Positions 1-9,385 of a stretch of 48,025 bases of DNA are shown here, piece by piece. Origin of the DNA: Gammaproteobacteria bacterium (lineage in GTDB: Bacteria > Pseudomonadota > Gammaproteobacteria > UBA6429 > Thiohalophilaceae). The stretch lies in the NCBI GenBank assembly GCA_029881995.1, contig JAOULO010000025.1:1-48025 (forward strand). The letters run 5' to 3'. The notes below the pieces were generated by a model. The model was given only the letters and a program-made list of their open reading frames with translations, was not told where the DNA came from and did not search any database. The stretch's first letter is position 1. Each line of letters opens with the position of its first letter. Both the position numbers and the translations under genes were made by a program.

Positions 1-2113
1 CACCGAGAGAGTAACCTGCCAGCACCTGGGCAATCTGCATGACCTGCTCCTGGTAGAGAATAATGCCGTAAGTCGGCTCCAGGATCGTTTTCAGGCTCTC
101 GTGCTGATATTTGGCATCGGGATAAGAGACGGTCTCACGACCGTGCTTACGGTTGATAAAGTTATCCACCATTCCTGACTGCAGAGGGCCCGGCCGGAAC
201 AGGGCTACCAGGGCAACGATATCTTCGAAGGAATCCGGCTGCAGGCGCTTGATGAGGTCCTTCATACCACGGGATTCCAGCTGGAACACCGCGGTAGTGG
301 CGCAGTCTTTTAATAAGCGGAAGGTAGCCTGATCATCCAGTGGGATAGTGTTGATGTCGATGGCTTCTTCACCGGAGGCTTCCTTTACCTTATTCACAGC
401 CTGCACGGCCCAGTTGATGATGGTCAGGGTACGCAAGCCCAGAAAATCGAACTTGACCAGGCCAATGGCCTCCACATCGTCCTTATCAAATTGCGTGACC
501 AGACTGCCCCCACCCTGCTCACAATACAATGGGGTGAAGTCGGTCAGTTTGGAGGGGGCAATCACCACACCCCCGGCGTGCTTACCAGCATTACGGGACA
601 GGCCTTCCAGAGAACGGGCCATGTTGATGAGTGCCTGTACATCCTCATCCTGCTCGTAGAGTTCCCTGAAGGCCTCTTCCTGCTCCAGCGCCTTCTCGAG
701 GGTAATGCCGATTTCAAATGGAATCAGCTTGGCAATACGATCGACAAAACCATAGGGATGGCCCAATACACGGCCCACGTCTCGCACCACCGCCTTGGCG
801 GCCATGGAACCATAGGTGATGATCTGGGAAACCTTGTCGCGGCCATAGTGCTCGGCCACGTATTCGATAACCCGGTCACGGCCTTCCATACAGAAGTCCA
901 CATCGAAGTCAGGCATGGAGACACGTTCCGGGTTGAGGAATCGCTCGAACAGCAGGTCATATTCAATGGGGTCGAGATCTGTAATAGTCAGGGCATAGGC
1001 CACCAGGGAACCGGCCCCGGAACCACGACCCGGCCCCACCGGCACACCGTTTTCCTTCCCCCATTTGATAAAGTCGGCCACGATAAGGAAGTAACCGGGA
1101 AATCCCATGTCATTGATAACCTTGAGTTCCAGCTCCAGCCGGTCCAGGTATTCCTTTCGCTTTGCGTCGTAATCACTGGCCTCGGAATCCAGGATTATCT
1201 TAAAGCGCTCCCCCAGGCCTCGGCGGGATTCGACCGCGAGAAATTCTTCGATGGTCATCCCCGGTGGTATTGGATAATCGGGCAGGTAGTTTTTGCCGAG
1301 GGTCAGTTCCAGATTACAGCGTTTGGCAATCTCAACGGTGTTCTCCAGCGCCTCGGGAAGATCGGCAAACAGGGCCTGCATCTCTTCCGGACTACGCAGG
1401 TATTGCTGCTCAGAATGGCGTTTAGGACGACGTGGGTCATCGATAGTCCGGCCATCGTGGATGCAGACACGCACTTCATGAGCAGCAAAATCATCTGTCT
1501 TAAGAAAATGTACATCATTGGTGGCAACCACAGGGACATCGCGTCGAATGGCCAGCTCCACGGCAGCATGGATATAAGCCTCTTCTCCCTCTCGACCAGT
1601 ACGCTGTAATTCCAGATAAAAGCAGTTTGGGAACCAGGTCTGCCATTCGCTCAACAGGCGGTCGGCCTCTTCCCAATTTTCAGCCAGCAGCGCCTGACCA
1701 ACATCTCCAGACCGTCCTCCGGACAGGGCAATCAGTCCATTGCTGTAACCATTTAGCCACTTTTTGTCGAGGATGGGGATTCCACGATGCTGTCCTTCCA
1801 GGTAGGTTTTGGAAACCAGGTAGGTCAGATTGCGGTAGCCCTCGTTGTCCTTGCAGAGCAATACCAGCCTTGATGGCTGATTTGGATTCTGTTCATTGTG
1901 CACCCAGATATCGGCGCCAATAATAGGTTTCACCCCAGTGGCCATGGCTGCACGATAGAACTTGACCATGGCAAACAGATTGCCCTGATCGGTCACCGCC
2001 ACAGCGGGCATGCGCTGTTCCGCCACGGCCTGGGCCAGTGGCTTGACGCGAATCATGCCATCAACCAGGGAATACTCGGTGTGGAGATGTAAATGAACGA
2101 AGCTGGGTTGCAT
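1..2113 (-). CDS. dnaE: DNA polymerase III alpha subunit, N-terminal part (runs off the window)
   Basis: The replicative polymerase subunit that extends both DNA strands in the Pol III holoenzyme. Reading the minus strand from ATG at 2113 gives about 704 uninterrupted codons before the window edge, against about 1160 in E. coli DnaE. The N-terminus carries the PHP-domain motif [12 protein letters not shown]. The palm motif [13 protein letters not shown] supplies two catalytic aspartates and is followed by the PHP/palm-typical GRDRVIEY. The usual neighbour rnhB lies upstream but is separated by a kinase and an HNH gene. A weak promoter may lie just upstream (TATAAT on the minus strand at 2162-2167 with a TTGATT 19 bases away), but that spacing is poor. 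Identity is certain; only the C-terminus is missing. Confidence 0.97.
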   Translation of the reverse strand, partial: MQPSFVHLHLHTEYSLVDGMIRVKPLAQAVAEQRMPAVAVTDQGNLFAMVKFYRAAMATGVKPIIGADIWVHNEQNPNQPSRLVLLCKDNEGYRNLTYLVSKTYLEGQHRGIPILDKKWLNGYSNGLIALSGGRSGDVGQALLAENWEEADRLLSEWQTWFPNCFYLELQRTGREGEEAYIHAAVELAIRRDVPVVATNDVHFLKTDDFAAHEVRVCIHDGRTIDDPRRPKRHSEQQYLRSPEEMQALFADLPEALENTVEIAKRCNLELTLGKNYLPDYPIPPGMTIEEFLAVESRRGLGERFKIILDSEASDYDAKRKEYLDRLELELKVINDMGFPGYFLIVADFIKWGKENGVPVGPGRGSGAGSLVAYALTITDLDPIEYDLLFERFLNPERVSMPDFDVDFCMEGRDRVIEYVAEHYGRDKVSQIITYGSMAAKAVVRDVGRVLGHPYGFVDRIAKLIPFEIGITLEKALEQEEAFRELYEQDEDVQALINMARSLEGLSRNAGKHAGGVVIAPSKLTDFTPLYCEQGGGSLVTQFDKDDVEAIGLVKFDFLGLRTLTIINWAVQAVNKVKEASGEEAIDINTIPLDDQATFRLLKDCATTAVFQLESRGMKDLIKRLQPDSFEDIVALVALFRPGPLQSGMVDNFINRKHGRETVSYPDAKYQHESLKTILEPTYGIILYQEQVMQIAQVLAGYSLG

Positions 2114-2240
2114 AGCCGACAAGTTTCAGATCATTCAGGGCATCATGCAAGGGGCAAAGAAATTATATTTTTAGCGGGGAAACCTAAATCAAAGACTTAA
2201 AAAATTGACTATTTTATATACACATTTATATCAGGATGGT

Positions 2241-4598
2241 TTAAGGCAGGGCCAGTTTATCTTCACCTAAATCACTCGATTTGATTTCAGACAGCGTGGA
2301 CATCTCAAGCCAGAATGTACTGCCTGTTCCGGGCTTGCTTTGAAAACCCATCTCTCCTCCCATCATCTCAATAATCTTTTTACTGATCATGAGCCCAATC
2401 CCAGTGCCCTCAACATCGGTTGATTCTGCCCCAAGACGATTAAACGCTTTAAATAGTTCTGACTGTCGTTCTGCTGGTATTCCGATTCCCGTATCCGATA
2501 CATTGATACGAATTCTCTGTGTCCCTTTCGGCTCGCAGGTAACGCAGACTTTGCCATTAGCTTTATTGTATTTGATGGCATTAGAGATCAGATTAAACAT
2601 CACCTGTTTCAATTTAGTACGATCCACACTCAGGCCCACCTTCTCACATTTATCCATATCGAACTCAAGGGTAATATCTTGATTTTCAGCCATCGGTATC
2701 ATCATGCTATAGCTCTCCAGCAGCACATCGACAACCTCAGTTTCTTCAATATTGAGCTGTACTTTACCTGCCTCAATTTTCGCCAGATCAAGGACTTCGT
2801 CGATTAACTCGAGCAAATGATTTGATGCTTTAAGTATTTCATTCAAACTGTCGTGCTGATGTTCAAGCAATGGCTGCTCTGTATCCGATTCGAGCAGTTG
2901 GGTAAAACCAATAATGGCATTTAAGGGTGTACGTAATTCATGGCTCATACGGGACAGGAATTCTGATTTGGCACTGTTCGCCTGCACTGCAAACTCTTTT
3001 TGTGTGGCCAGATCTTTTTCAAGCTGCTTCCTGCGAGTTGTATCCTGGATCGCACCTAACATACGCACCGGTTTGCCCTCCGCATTTCGAATTACATCGC
3101 CTTTTTGCAATAACCAGCGTATGGAACCATCAAGCCAGATAATCCGGTGCTCAATCTCATAGTCACGACTCTCGGTAGCACAGGAGTCCATCGCTTTTAT
3201 AAGCTTTTGTTTATCTTCCGGATGGACCGCAGCAAGAAAAGCATCATAGCTAGGTGAAACCTTATTCTTTTCGTAACCCAATAATGGCCCGATTTTCTCT
3301 GACCAGTGCATATCCTGGGTTGTGAGGTTTAAATCCCAGGTACCTATCCCGGCAAAATACTGACTAAAGCGTAAACGCTCTTCTTTTTTCTCTATTTCCT
3401 TACGCTGTGATTCATTTTTCTGGAGTGACATTTCCAGATCAGTCTTGAGTCTAATCAACCACCGAGACCGTTTTACCCTGGCAATCACCGTTGAAAGTAA
3501 TTGCTGTTGATCCACGGGTTTTGTCAGAAAGGCATCGCCACCCAGATCCAGGGCATATAGTTGTTTATTGATATCCTGTTCTGATGAAAGGAATACAATG
3601 GGTAGAGTTGTAAACTTATCGTCCTGTCGTATGATTGAAGCCAGTTCTAGTCCATTACACTCTGGCATATAAACGTCCATAATCACGAGGTCAGGCTGCC
3701 AGTCTTCAAGCGCCTCTAGCGTATCAAGTGGTTGGTGAATGAGTTTTGTTAAGATACCCGCCCCGTGTAAGAGTACTCCATAATATTCAGCCAGTTCCTT
3801 ATCATCGTCCACCACCATGACACGATAGGGTTGATGGGGTAAGCGATTAGTAACCCCACTCAGAGTCTGAATTAACTTCTCGGTATCAAGCGGTTTGGTG
3901 AAATAACGGCTTGCTCCAGCTCTAACGGCTTCAAGTCTGGCTTTAATATCATGACGATTTGATATAAAAATGACTGGCGGTGTTGGACGATACATTTGCA
4001 TCAGGGTTTGCATGGCCCTGGCTCCCCCCTCTTCATTCTCGGGAAACACCATATCCATGATGACGGCATCAGGTTTATTTGACTGATAAGCCTGTTTAAA
4101 ACTATCCAGCTCTGTAAAAACCTGTGCATGGTAATTCACAGCTTCTAGCTCTGTCTTTAATTTGTTGCCAAGTATTACATCGTCCTCGACAATATAGACA
4201 GGTCTATCTTCATTAACCTGTTCATTAACTTGAGATACCCCTGTCGTATCAAGCTGAGGAATGATGTTTGAAACTTCAAGCGCAATATCATTAATAAGCT
4301 GAGAAATAGCTTTCTGAGTGTTACTATCCGGGTATGAGGACGCCGATAGCAGGGAAGTTACTGCATTGTCGATCTCTTTTGATATGCGACTTATCTCTTC
4401 CAAACCAAATGTCGCACCGGAACCTGATAAAGTGTGAACCTGATGCTGAAATTCTTTTAGCATATCTGCATCTTTGTCTGCTAATACTTTATCCCATGTT
4501 GTTTGTATGTCGCTAATTTTCTGAGGCAGACTGGAATAATAGCTCTCACGCAGGGCGGCGAGTTTTTCTTCGACAAGATTTTTATTAGAGTCTGCCAT
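2241..4598 (-). CDS. Hybrid sensor histidine kinase: HPt-REC-REC-PAS-HisKA-HATPase
   Basis: A 785-residue soluble phosphorelay protein with no predicted membrane segment. Domain order: an N-terminal HPt domain (about 15-115) with phosphoacceptor candidate His55 in HTLSGSGATFG; receiver 1 (about 132-250; Asp182, Lys235); receiver 2 (about 257-375; Asp308, Lys360); a coiled coil (about 378-412); a PAS/PAC sensor (about 412-525); HisKA with His553 in SHELRTPLNA; and an HATPase_c domain with N box (NLISNAIKYN) and G boxes (DTGIGI, GTGIGL). HPt and receivers normally sit at the C-terminus of hybrid kinases, so this N-terminal placement is unusual. It lacks a DNA-binding output, so it should signal to a partner encoded elsewhere. 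The ligand is unknown. It sits between rnhB and dnaE, which are usually adjacent. Confidence 0.9.
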   Translation of the reverse strand: MADSNKNLVEEKLAALRESYYSSLPQKISDIQTTWDKVLADKDADMLKEFQHQVHTLSGSGATFGLEEISRISKEIDNAVTSLLSASSYPDSNTQKAISQLINDIALEVSNIIPQLDTTGVSQVNEQVNEDRPVYIVEDDVILGNKLKTELEAVNYHAQVFTELDSFKQAYQSNKPDAVIMDMVFPENEEGGARAMQTLMQMYRPTPPVIFISNRHDIKARLEAVRAGASRYFTKPLDTEKLIQTLSGVTNRLPHQPYRVMVVDDDKELAEYYGVLLHGAGILTKLIHQPLDTLEALEDWQPDLVIMDVYMPECNGLELASIIRQDDKFTTLPIVFLSSEQDINKQLYALDLGGDAFLTKPVDQQQLLSTVIARVKRSRWLIRLKTDLEMSLQKNESQRKEIEKKEERLRFSQYFAGIGTWDLNLTTQDMHWSEKIGPLLGYEKNKVSPSYDAFLAAVHPEDKQKLIKAMDSCATESRDYEIEHRIIWLDGSIRWLLQKGDVIRNAEGKPVRMLGAIQDTTRRKQLEKDLATQKEFAVQANSAKSEFLSRMSHELRTPLNAIIGFTQLLESDTEQPLLEHQHDSLNEILKASNHLLELIDEVLDLAKIEAGKVQLNIEETEVVDVLLESYSMMIPMAENQDITLEFDMDKCEKVGLSVDRTKLKQVMFNLISNAIKYNKANGKVCVTCEPKGTQRIRINVSDTGIGIPAERQSELFKAFNRLGAESTDVEGTGIGLMISKKIIEMMGGEMGFQSKPGTGSTFWLEMSTLSEIKSSDLGEDKLALP

Positions 4599-4732
4599 AG
4601 GTAACTATGTGAATTTATTACGTCTAATTTAGCATAATAGACTATATTTCACTTTAGCAGTAATTGTTATGACTTTAGCTCAATCTTTAACAAATGTTGT
4701 CAATGCCAATACTAAGTTTAATTAGCACAGCC

Positions 4733-5299
4733 TTATGCTATGTGTCGATCCATTTCCTTAAACTGGCCTTTTAGAAATTCCATTTGATCTGCAAGGATAC
4801 GGCGATTTCTTAGCACAAGATATTCGGCAATGTTGGGGATATATGGGACGGCCAATAAAGGCATATTGGCCTGTTCAGGTGTTCTACCACCCTTATGGGC
4901 ATTACATCGTTTACAGGCAGTTACCACATTCGACCAATGGTTTTTACCTCCCTGTGATAATGGAATTACATGGTCTCGGGTCAGTTCAGTTTCCCGAAAG
5001 TCACGACCACAATACATACAAAGTCTGTGGTCACGATGAAATAGCTCCCGATTATTTAAAGGGGGAATTGTTTTTGAATGATAAGCCTTGAATTCACCTT
5101 TTACGGCGATAATAGAATTGATTTCGACAACCGTTTGCTGCCCTGTGTATCTGGAAATACCACCATGTAGAGAGAACACATGATCTCCAGCGGTCCAACC
5201 TACCATACCTCTTGCATAGATACATGCGGCTTCCTGCCAGGGCATCCACCTTACTGGTTTGCCTGTAATATCCAGTCTTAGTATCAATGGTATTGCCAT
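4733..5299 (-). CDS. HNH endonuclease family protein
   Basis: A protein of about 188 residues. The C-terminal half is an HNH zinc-finger nuclease module: a first CxxC (CMYCGRDF), then DHVIPLSQGG with the HNH histidine, an Asn in NHWSNVV, and a second CxxC (CKRCNAHKGG). The N-terminal half (LRLDITGKPVRWMPWQEA, then INSIIAVKG) matches a widespread family of small stand-alone HNH proteins of unknown biological role. I chose ATG 5299 because a GGAG lies 9 bases upstream and the product then begins MAIPLILRLD; ATG 5314 would add five residues. It is not next to a methyltransferase or integrase, so a restriction or homing role is not indicated. The upstream region 5316-5400 is AT-rich and may hold its promoter. 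Confidence 0.85.
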   Translation of the reverse strand: MAIPLILRLDITGKPVRWMPWQEAACIYARGMVGWTAGDHVFSLHGGISRYTGQQTVVEINSIIAVKGEFKAYHSKTIPPLNNRELFHRDHRLCMYCGRDFRETELTRDHVIPLSQGGKNHWSNVVTACKRCNAHKGGRTPEQANMPLLAVPYIPNIAEYLVLRNRRILADQMEFLKGQFKEMDRHIA

Positions 5300-5400
5300 C
5301 CTCACCAACTCCATATTTCATATATGTATTATTAATAGTCTATATCAAATTTTCTTAAGTCCTACGTGTATACCTATAATTACTATATCGGCAAAATTAT

Positions 5401-6015
5401 TTACGACGTTAATTCAGGGGATTTCATGAATTGACGTACAGGTTTATAGGAAATTCGATGTATAGGACTAACACCGTGTTCAGCCAGCGCCTGAATATGT
5501 AATTTTGTTGGATAGCCTTTATGCTTGGCCAGGCCATAATTTGGGTATATTTTGTCCAACTCCATCATTTCATGATCCCTGGCGACCTTGGCAATTATCG
5601 AGGCCGCACTAATTACAGGTACTTTACTGTCCCCTTTTACAATCGCTTCTGCAGGACAATCCAGTATGGGTAGCTTGTTCCCATCAATCAGGGCTAGCTC
5701 GGGTGGTATATTTAAACTGGCAACCGCTCTTTGCATTGCAAGTAAACTGGCCTGAAGAATATTAATGCGATCGATTTCCTCAACTTCAGCACGACCCAGT
5801 CCCCAGCACAAAGCCCTTGCTTTAATTTCCTGAGACAATTGCTCTCTTTTCTTCTCGGTAAGCTTTTTGGAGTCCATTAATCCCTCGATAGGCTGTGAGG
5901 AATCAAGAATAACAGCGGCTGCGACAACCGGCCCTGCAAGGGGACCTCGGCCAACTTCATCGACCCCCGCGATTAACAGGCTCGTGCCCTCAGAAACTTT
6001 AAAATCTGTAAGCAT
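5401..6015 (-). CDS. rnhB: Ribonuclease HII
   Basis: Removes ribonucleotides misincorporated in DNA and RNA from RNA/DNA hybrids in the cytoplasm. The 204-residue product has the family signature [20 protein letters not shown] with the catalytic Asp-Glu pair, the [10 protein letters not shown] motif, and later acidic residues in LIDGNK and [10 protein letters not shown]. The length is normal for the family. The start at 6015 is supported by a strong GGGGAG ribosome-binding site four bases upstream. In E. coli rnhB lies between lpxB and dnaE. Here lpxB is on the opposite strand and a kinase and an HNH gene separate rnhB from dnaE. It diverges from gnnA across 171 bases that hold no clear operator. 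Confidence 0.96.
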   Translation of the reverse strand: MLTDFKVSEGTSLLIAGVDEVGRGPLAGPVVAAAVILDSSQPIEGLMDSKKLTEKKREQLSQEIKARALCWGLGRAEVEEIDRINILQASLLAMQRAVASLNIPPELALIDGNKLPILDCPAEAIVKGDSKVPVISAASIIAKVARDHEMMELDKIYPNYGLAKHKGYPTKLHIQALAEHGVSPIHRISYKPVRQFMKSPELTS

Positions 6016-6186
6016 TCATCTCCCCTTTAAATAATTCACCAATTCAGTAGTAATTTTTTTATGTGGCGTTGAATATCAGCCCAATCGATGCGAAGATATA
6101 CCTGATGTTTCGAAAATTAGCAAAAAGCAAGATATAGGCTTAATCAGCCTCTTCCTCTTGTCCCCTACCATAACCGAGAGCCTTGT

Positions 6187-7131
6187 ATGAGTAAAATAAA
6201 AACCGCCGTTATCGGAGTGGGATATCTGGGTAAATTTCATGCACAAAAATATGCCGCACTACCTAATTCAGAATTAATCGCCGTTTGTGATGCCAATACT
6301 GAAAATGCTAAAACCATCGCCAATGAATTAGGCGTCGACAGTTTCACTGATTACACACAATTATTTGGCAAAGTTGATGCCGTCAGTATTGTCGTTCCTA
6401 CCCAAAAGCACCATGAAGTCGCCAAAGCCTGTCTTGAAAATGGTATCCATGTCCTACTGGAAAAACCAATCACAGTTACCGTAACAGAAGCCCAGGAACT
6501 GGTTGAACTGGCCGAGCAAAACAAACTGGTACTGCAAGTTGGTCATCTTGAGCGATTTAATCCAGCAATTCTTGCACTCGATGAAGTCATCAAGGAACCC
6601 TTATTTATTGAATCTCATCGTATCGCACCATTCAACCCAAGAGGTGCCGATGTGAGCGTCATTCTTGACCTGATGATTCATGATATCGACATCATTCTCG
6701 ATATTGTCGGTCAACCCGTAAATCGCATCGAAGCCAAAGGTGTCGCTGTTCTATCCAGTGATATCGATATCGCTAATGTGCGTCTGGAGTTCTCAAATGG
6801 CTGTGTCGCCAATGTTACGGCAAGTCGGGCCGGTCTGAAGAGTGAGCGAAAAATGAGACTATTCCAGTCAGATGCCTATATCGCGATTGACTTTCAGAAC
6901 AAAAAACTTGGCATTCATCGTAAAGGTGACGGTGAAATGTTCCCTGGTGTAGCTAATATTGAAAGTCAGGAACAAAGCTTTGATCAGGGTGATGCTCTAA
7001 TGGCCGAAACTGAAGCCTTCCTGAAATCGATTAAAAACGGTACCCCTGCTATTGTCAGTGGTGCTGATGGCAAACGGGCATTGGAAACCGCCATGGAAAT
7101 TACCCGCTTACTGAATGAAAACAGAAATTAA
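6187..7131 (+). CDS. gnnA: UDP-GlcNAc 3-dehydrogenase-like Gfo/Idh/MocA oxidoreductase (GnnA)
   Basis: Predicted to oxidise the 3-hydroxyl of UDP-GlcNAc to a 3-keto sugar with NAD+, the first step towards UDP-GlcNAc3N for amide-linked lipid A. The 314-residue product has an N-terminal Rossmann fold (GVGYLG, residues 10-15), the EKP motif of the family (92-94) and a C-terminal substrate domain with GHLERFNPA and LDLMIHDIDI (His165-Asp166). It lies 24 bases upstream of a DegT aminotransferase, and lpxB follows. In Acidithiobacillus ferrooxidans the gnnA and gnnB genes lie between lpxA and lpxB, which supports this assignment over other nucleotide-sugar dehydrogenases. Substrate specificity is inferred from context, not seen directly. 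Confidence 0.82.
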   Translation: MSKIKTAVIGVGYLGKFHAQKYAALPNSELIAVCDANTENAKTIANELGVDSFTDYTQLFGKVDAVSIVVPTQKHHEVAKACLENGIHVLLEKPITVTVTEAQELVELAEQNKLVLQVGHLERFNPAILALDEVIKEPLFIESHRIAPFNPRGADVSVILDLMIHDIDIILDIVGQPVNRIEAKGVAVLSSDIDIANVRLEFSNGCVANVTASRAGLKSERKMRLFQSDAYIAIDFQNKKLGIHRKGDGEMFPGVANIESQEQSFDQGDALMAETEAFLKSIKNGTPAIVSGADGKRALETAMEITRLLNENRN

Positions 7132-7155
7132 TATAACTAGCTTGAGGACGTACGC

Positions 7156-8244
7156 ATGATCCCAATGGTGGATTTAAAACGCCAGTATCACAAACTGAAA
7201 AATGAAATTGATCAGGGTATGTTAACTGCTCTGGAAAACACCCAGTTTATCCTGGGACCCAATGTACAGGCATTTGAAAAAGAGGCTGCCGAAAACCTCG
7301 GCGCAAAACATGCAATTAGTTGTGCCTCTGGTACCGATGCCTTACACCTGGCACTGGTTGCGGCGGGTATTGGACCAGGTGATGAAGTCATCACCTCAAC
7401 CTTTACCTTCATCGCTACAGCGGAGGCCATCAGTTATGTCGGTGCTATTCCTGTTTTTGTAGACATTGATGAAAAGACCTTTAACATGGATCTTGACGCT
7501 GTTGAAGCTGCCATCACCAGTAAGACAAAAGCCATTATTCCCGTTCACATCTTTGGCCAACCTGTAGATATGGGGCGAATACAGCAAATTGCTGATAAAC
7601 ATAAACTATTGGTAGTAGAAGACTGTGCACAATCCTATGGTGCCGATATAAACGGCAAAATGACCAGTACATTTGGTATAGCCGGTTGCCACAGTTTTTT
7701 CCCCAGTAAGAACCTGGGTTGCTATGGTGATGGAGGGATGATTACGACTGATAATGATGATGTCGCAGAACGGCTCAAGGTCTTGAGGAATCATGGCAGC
7801 TTTGAACGCTATCATCACAACATCATCGGCTATAACAGCCGCCTGGATGAGCTTCAGGCGGTTATCCTAAGAATAAAACTAAAGCATATCGAAGAATATA
7901 ATCGTGAACGTCGGCGTGCTGCCCACTATTATAGTGAACAGCTAAAAGACCTGGTTACACCACCTCAGGAAGATGGGATAGGCACTCATGTCTATCATCA
8001 GTACGTCACTTTAACTGACAAGCGTGATGTTATCATGAGCAAGCTCACTGAAAATGATATTGCCTGTGCAATTTACTATCCTATCCCTCTACACAAACAA
8101 CCCGTGTACGAAGAACAATATAAATCACAGTCTCTCCCAGTAAGCGAAAAGGTAGCTTCACAATGCATGGCTCTCCCCGTTCACCCGGAATTGACCAATC
8201 AGCAAATTGATCAAATTGTATCTGTTATTAAATCTGCCATTTAG
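7156..8244 (+). CDS. gnnB: UDP-2-acetamido-3-keto-glucose aminotransferase-like DegT/DnrJ/EryC1 protein (GnnB)
   Basis: A PLP-dependent sugar aminotransferase, predicted to transfer an amino group from glutamate to the 3-keto product of GnnA, giving UDP-GlcNAc3N. The 362-residue protein has the DegT fold signatures: CASGTDALHLAL near residue 56, Asp156 in VVEDCAQSYGA (ring nitrogen contact), PLP lysine Lys185 in SFFPSKNLGCYGDGG, and RNHGSFERYHHN near residue 212. GAGGACG upstream of ATG 7156 is a good ribosome-binding site. It is cotranscribed with gnnA and lpxB (6-base gap to lpxB). Other DegT enzymes make rare O-antigen sugars, but the lpxB neighbour favours lipid A modification. Confidence 0.82.
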   Translation: MIPMVDLKRQYHKLKNEIDQGMLTALENTQFILGPNVQAFEKEAAENLGAKHAISCASGTDALHLALVAAGIGPGDEVITSTFTFIATAEAISYVGAIPVFVDIDEKTFNMDLDAVEAAITSKTKAIIPVHIFGQPVDMGRIQQIADKHKLLVVEDCAQSYGADINGKMTSTFGIAGCHSFFPSKNLGCYGDGGMITTDNDDVAERLKVLRNHGSFERYHHNIIGYNSRLDELQAVILRIKLKHIEEYNRERRRAAHYYSEQLKDLVTPPQEDGIGTHVYHQYVTLTDKRDVIMSKLTENDIACAIYYPIPLHKQPVYEEQYKSQSLPVSEKVASQCMALPVHPELTNQQIDQIVSVIKSAI

Positions 8245-8250
8245 ACACGC

Positions 8251-9381
8251 ATGAAAAGAGTCATGATCATTGCTGGTGAGGCCTCGGCTGACTTGCATGC
8301 TGGTAAGTTGGTACGCCACATTCTGTCAAAAACTAGTGATATTGAGTTTTTTGGTATTGGTGGTAACGATATGCGTAACGCTGGTGTCAAAACATTGGTT
8401 GATTCAGCAGAACTTGCTGTTGTCGGTTTAATCGAGGTACTTGCCCACCGTAAAGTCATCTTTGGTGCCCTCCATCAAATGGAAGACATACTCAAAACTG
8501 ACCCACCGGATCTACTTGTTCTCATAGATTATCCTGAATTCAACCTTCGCCTTGCCAGAACCGCCAAGGAGTGTAATGTAAAGGTGCTCTATTATATCGG
8601 TCCACAGGTCTGGGCCTGGCGACAAAAGCGCGTTGAAATTATTCGTCAACGCGTCGATATGATGGCTGTAGTTTTCCCTTTTGAAGAAGCCTTTTATAAA
8701 AAACATAATGTACCCGTCGAGTTCGTTGGACACCCACTCACCGATGAGCTCATACCAGTAGATAATCTGGACAAAGTTAAAACTGATTTCAATCTGCGTA
8801 AAGACAAAAAAACTATCGGTCTGTTCCCGGGCAGTCGAAGAAGTGAAATTAAACGTCTACTACCTATTATCCTGTCTTCAGCTAAAATGCTGAATCAACG
8901 CCGAACCGATATTCAATTTATATTGCCTGTCGCTTCAACACTGGATGAAAATGATATCAAGGAGAAGTTGGCACCTTATAACCTGGATATCATCGTCATT
9001 AAAGGCAAGAGTCATGAGGTCATTCAATCCTGCGATGTTATCATTACTGTATCCGGCACAGTCACGCTGGAGATAGCGCTATTTGGTATACCACAGGTCG
9101 TTATCAATAAGGTGGCATGGCTAACTTATTATATCGTCAAACCCATGTTGAAAATTCCTTATATCGCTCTATGTAACATTGTCGCCGGCAAACAAATTGT
9201 CCCGGAGCTCATCCAGCAAAATGCCACCCCTGTTAAAATTGTCCACGAGGTAGAGCGCTATCTTGATGAGCCTGTTTACATAAACAAAACAAAGCAGGAA
9301 CTTGCTACTATTCGGAGTAAATTAGGCAGTGGTGCTGGAATTGAACGAATTGCTGATTTATTAGTTAAAATGGTAACGTAA
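8251..9381 (+). CDS. lpxB: Lipid-A-disaccharide synthase
   Basis: A GT19 glycosyltransferase at the inner face of the cytoplasmic membrane. It joins 2,3-diacylglucosamine-1-phosphate (lipid X) with UDP-2,3-diacylglucosamine to form the beta-1,6 lipid A disaccharide. The 376-residue protein shows the N-terminal IIAGEASADLHAGKLV motif (GEASGD in most homologues, so Ala replaces Gly here), YYIGPQVWAWRQKR, GHPLTDE, LFPGSRRSEIKRLLP and the donor-site region SGTVTLEIALFG. It is the last gene of the gnnA-gnnB-lpxB group. It runs convergently into lpxA with four bases between the stop codons, whereas lpxA and lpxB normally run in the same direction. Confidence 0.96.
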   Translation: MKRVMIIAGEASADLHAGKLVRHILSKTSDIEFFGIGGNDMRNAGVKTLVDSAELAVVGLIEVLAHRKVIFGALHQMEDILKTDPPDLLVLIDYPEFNLRLARTAKECNVKVLYYIGPQVWAWRQKRVEIIRQRVDMMAVVFPFEEAFYKKHNVPVEFVGHPLTDELIPVDNLDKVKTDFNLRKDKKTIGLFPGSRRSEIKRLLPIILSSAKMLNQRRTDIQFILPVASTLDENDIKEKLAPYNLDIIVIKGKSHEVIQSCDVIITVSGTVTLEIALFGIPQVVINKVAWLTYYIVKPMLKIPYIALCNIVAGKQIVPELIQQNATPVKIVHEVERYLDEPVYINKTKQELATIRSKLGSGAGIERIADLLVKMVT

Positions 9382-9385
9382 TATA

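Noticed and set aside
491-1609. A 372-codon open frame on the plus strand
   Set aside because: It lies wholly opposite dnaE, whose minus-strand reading has clear polymerase motifs. The plus-strand product shows no recognisable domain.
4698-4703. A perfect minus-strand TTGACA as a promoter -35 box for the hybrid kinase
   Set aside because: No acceptable -10 box lies 16-18 bases downstream.
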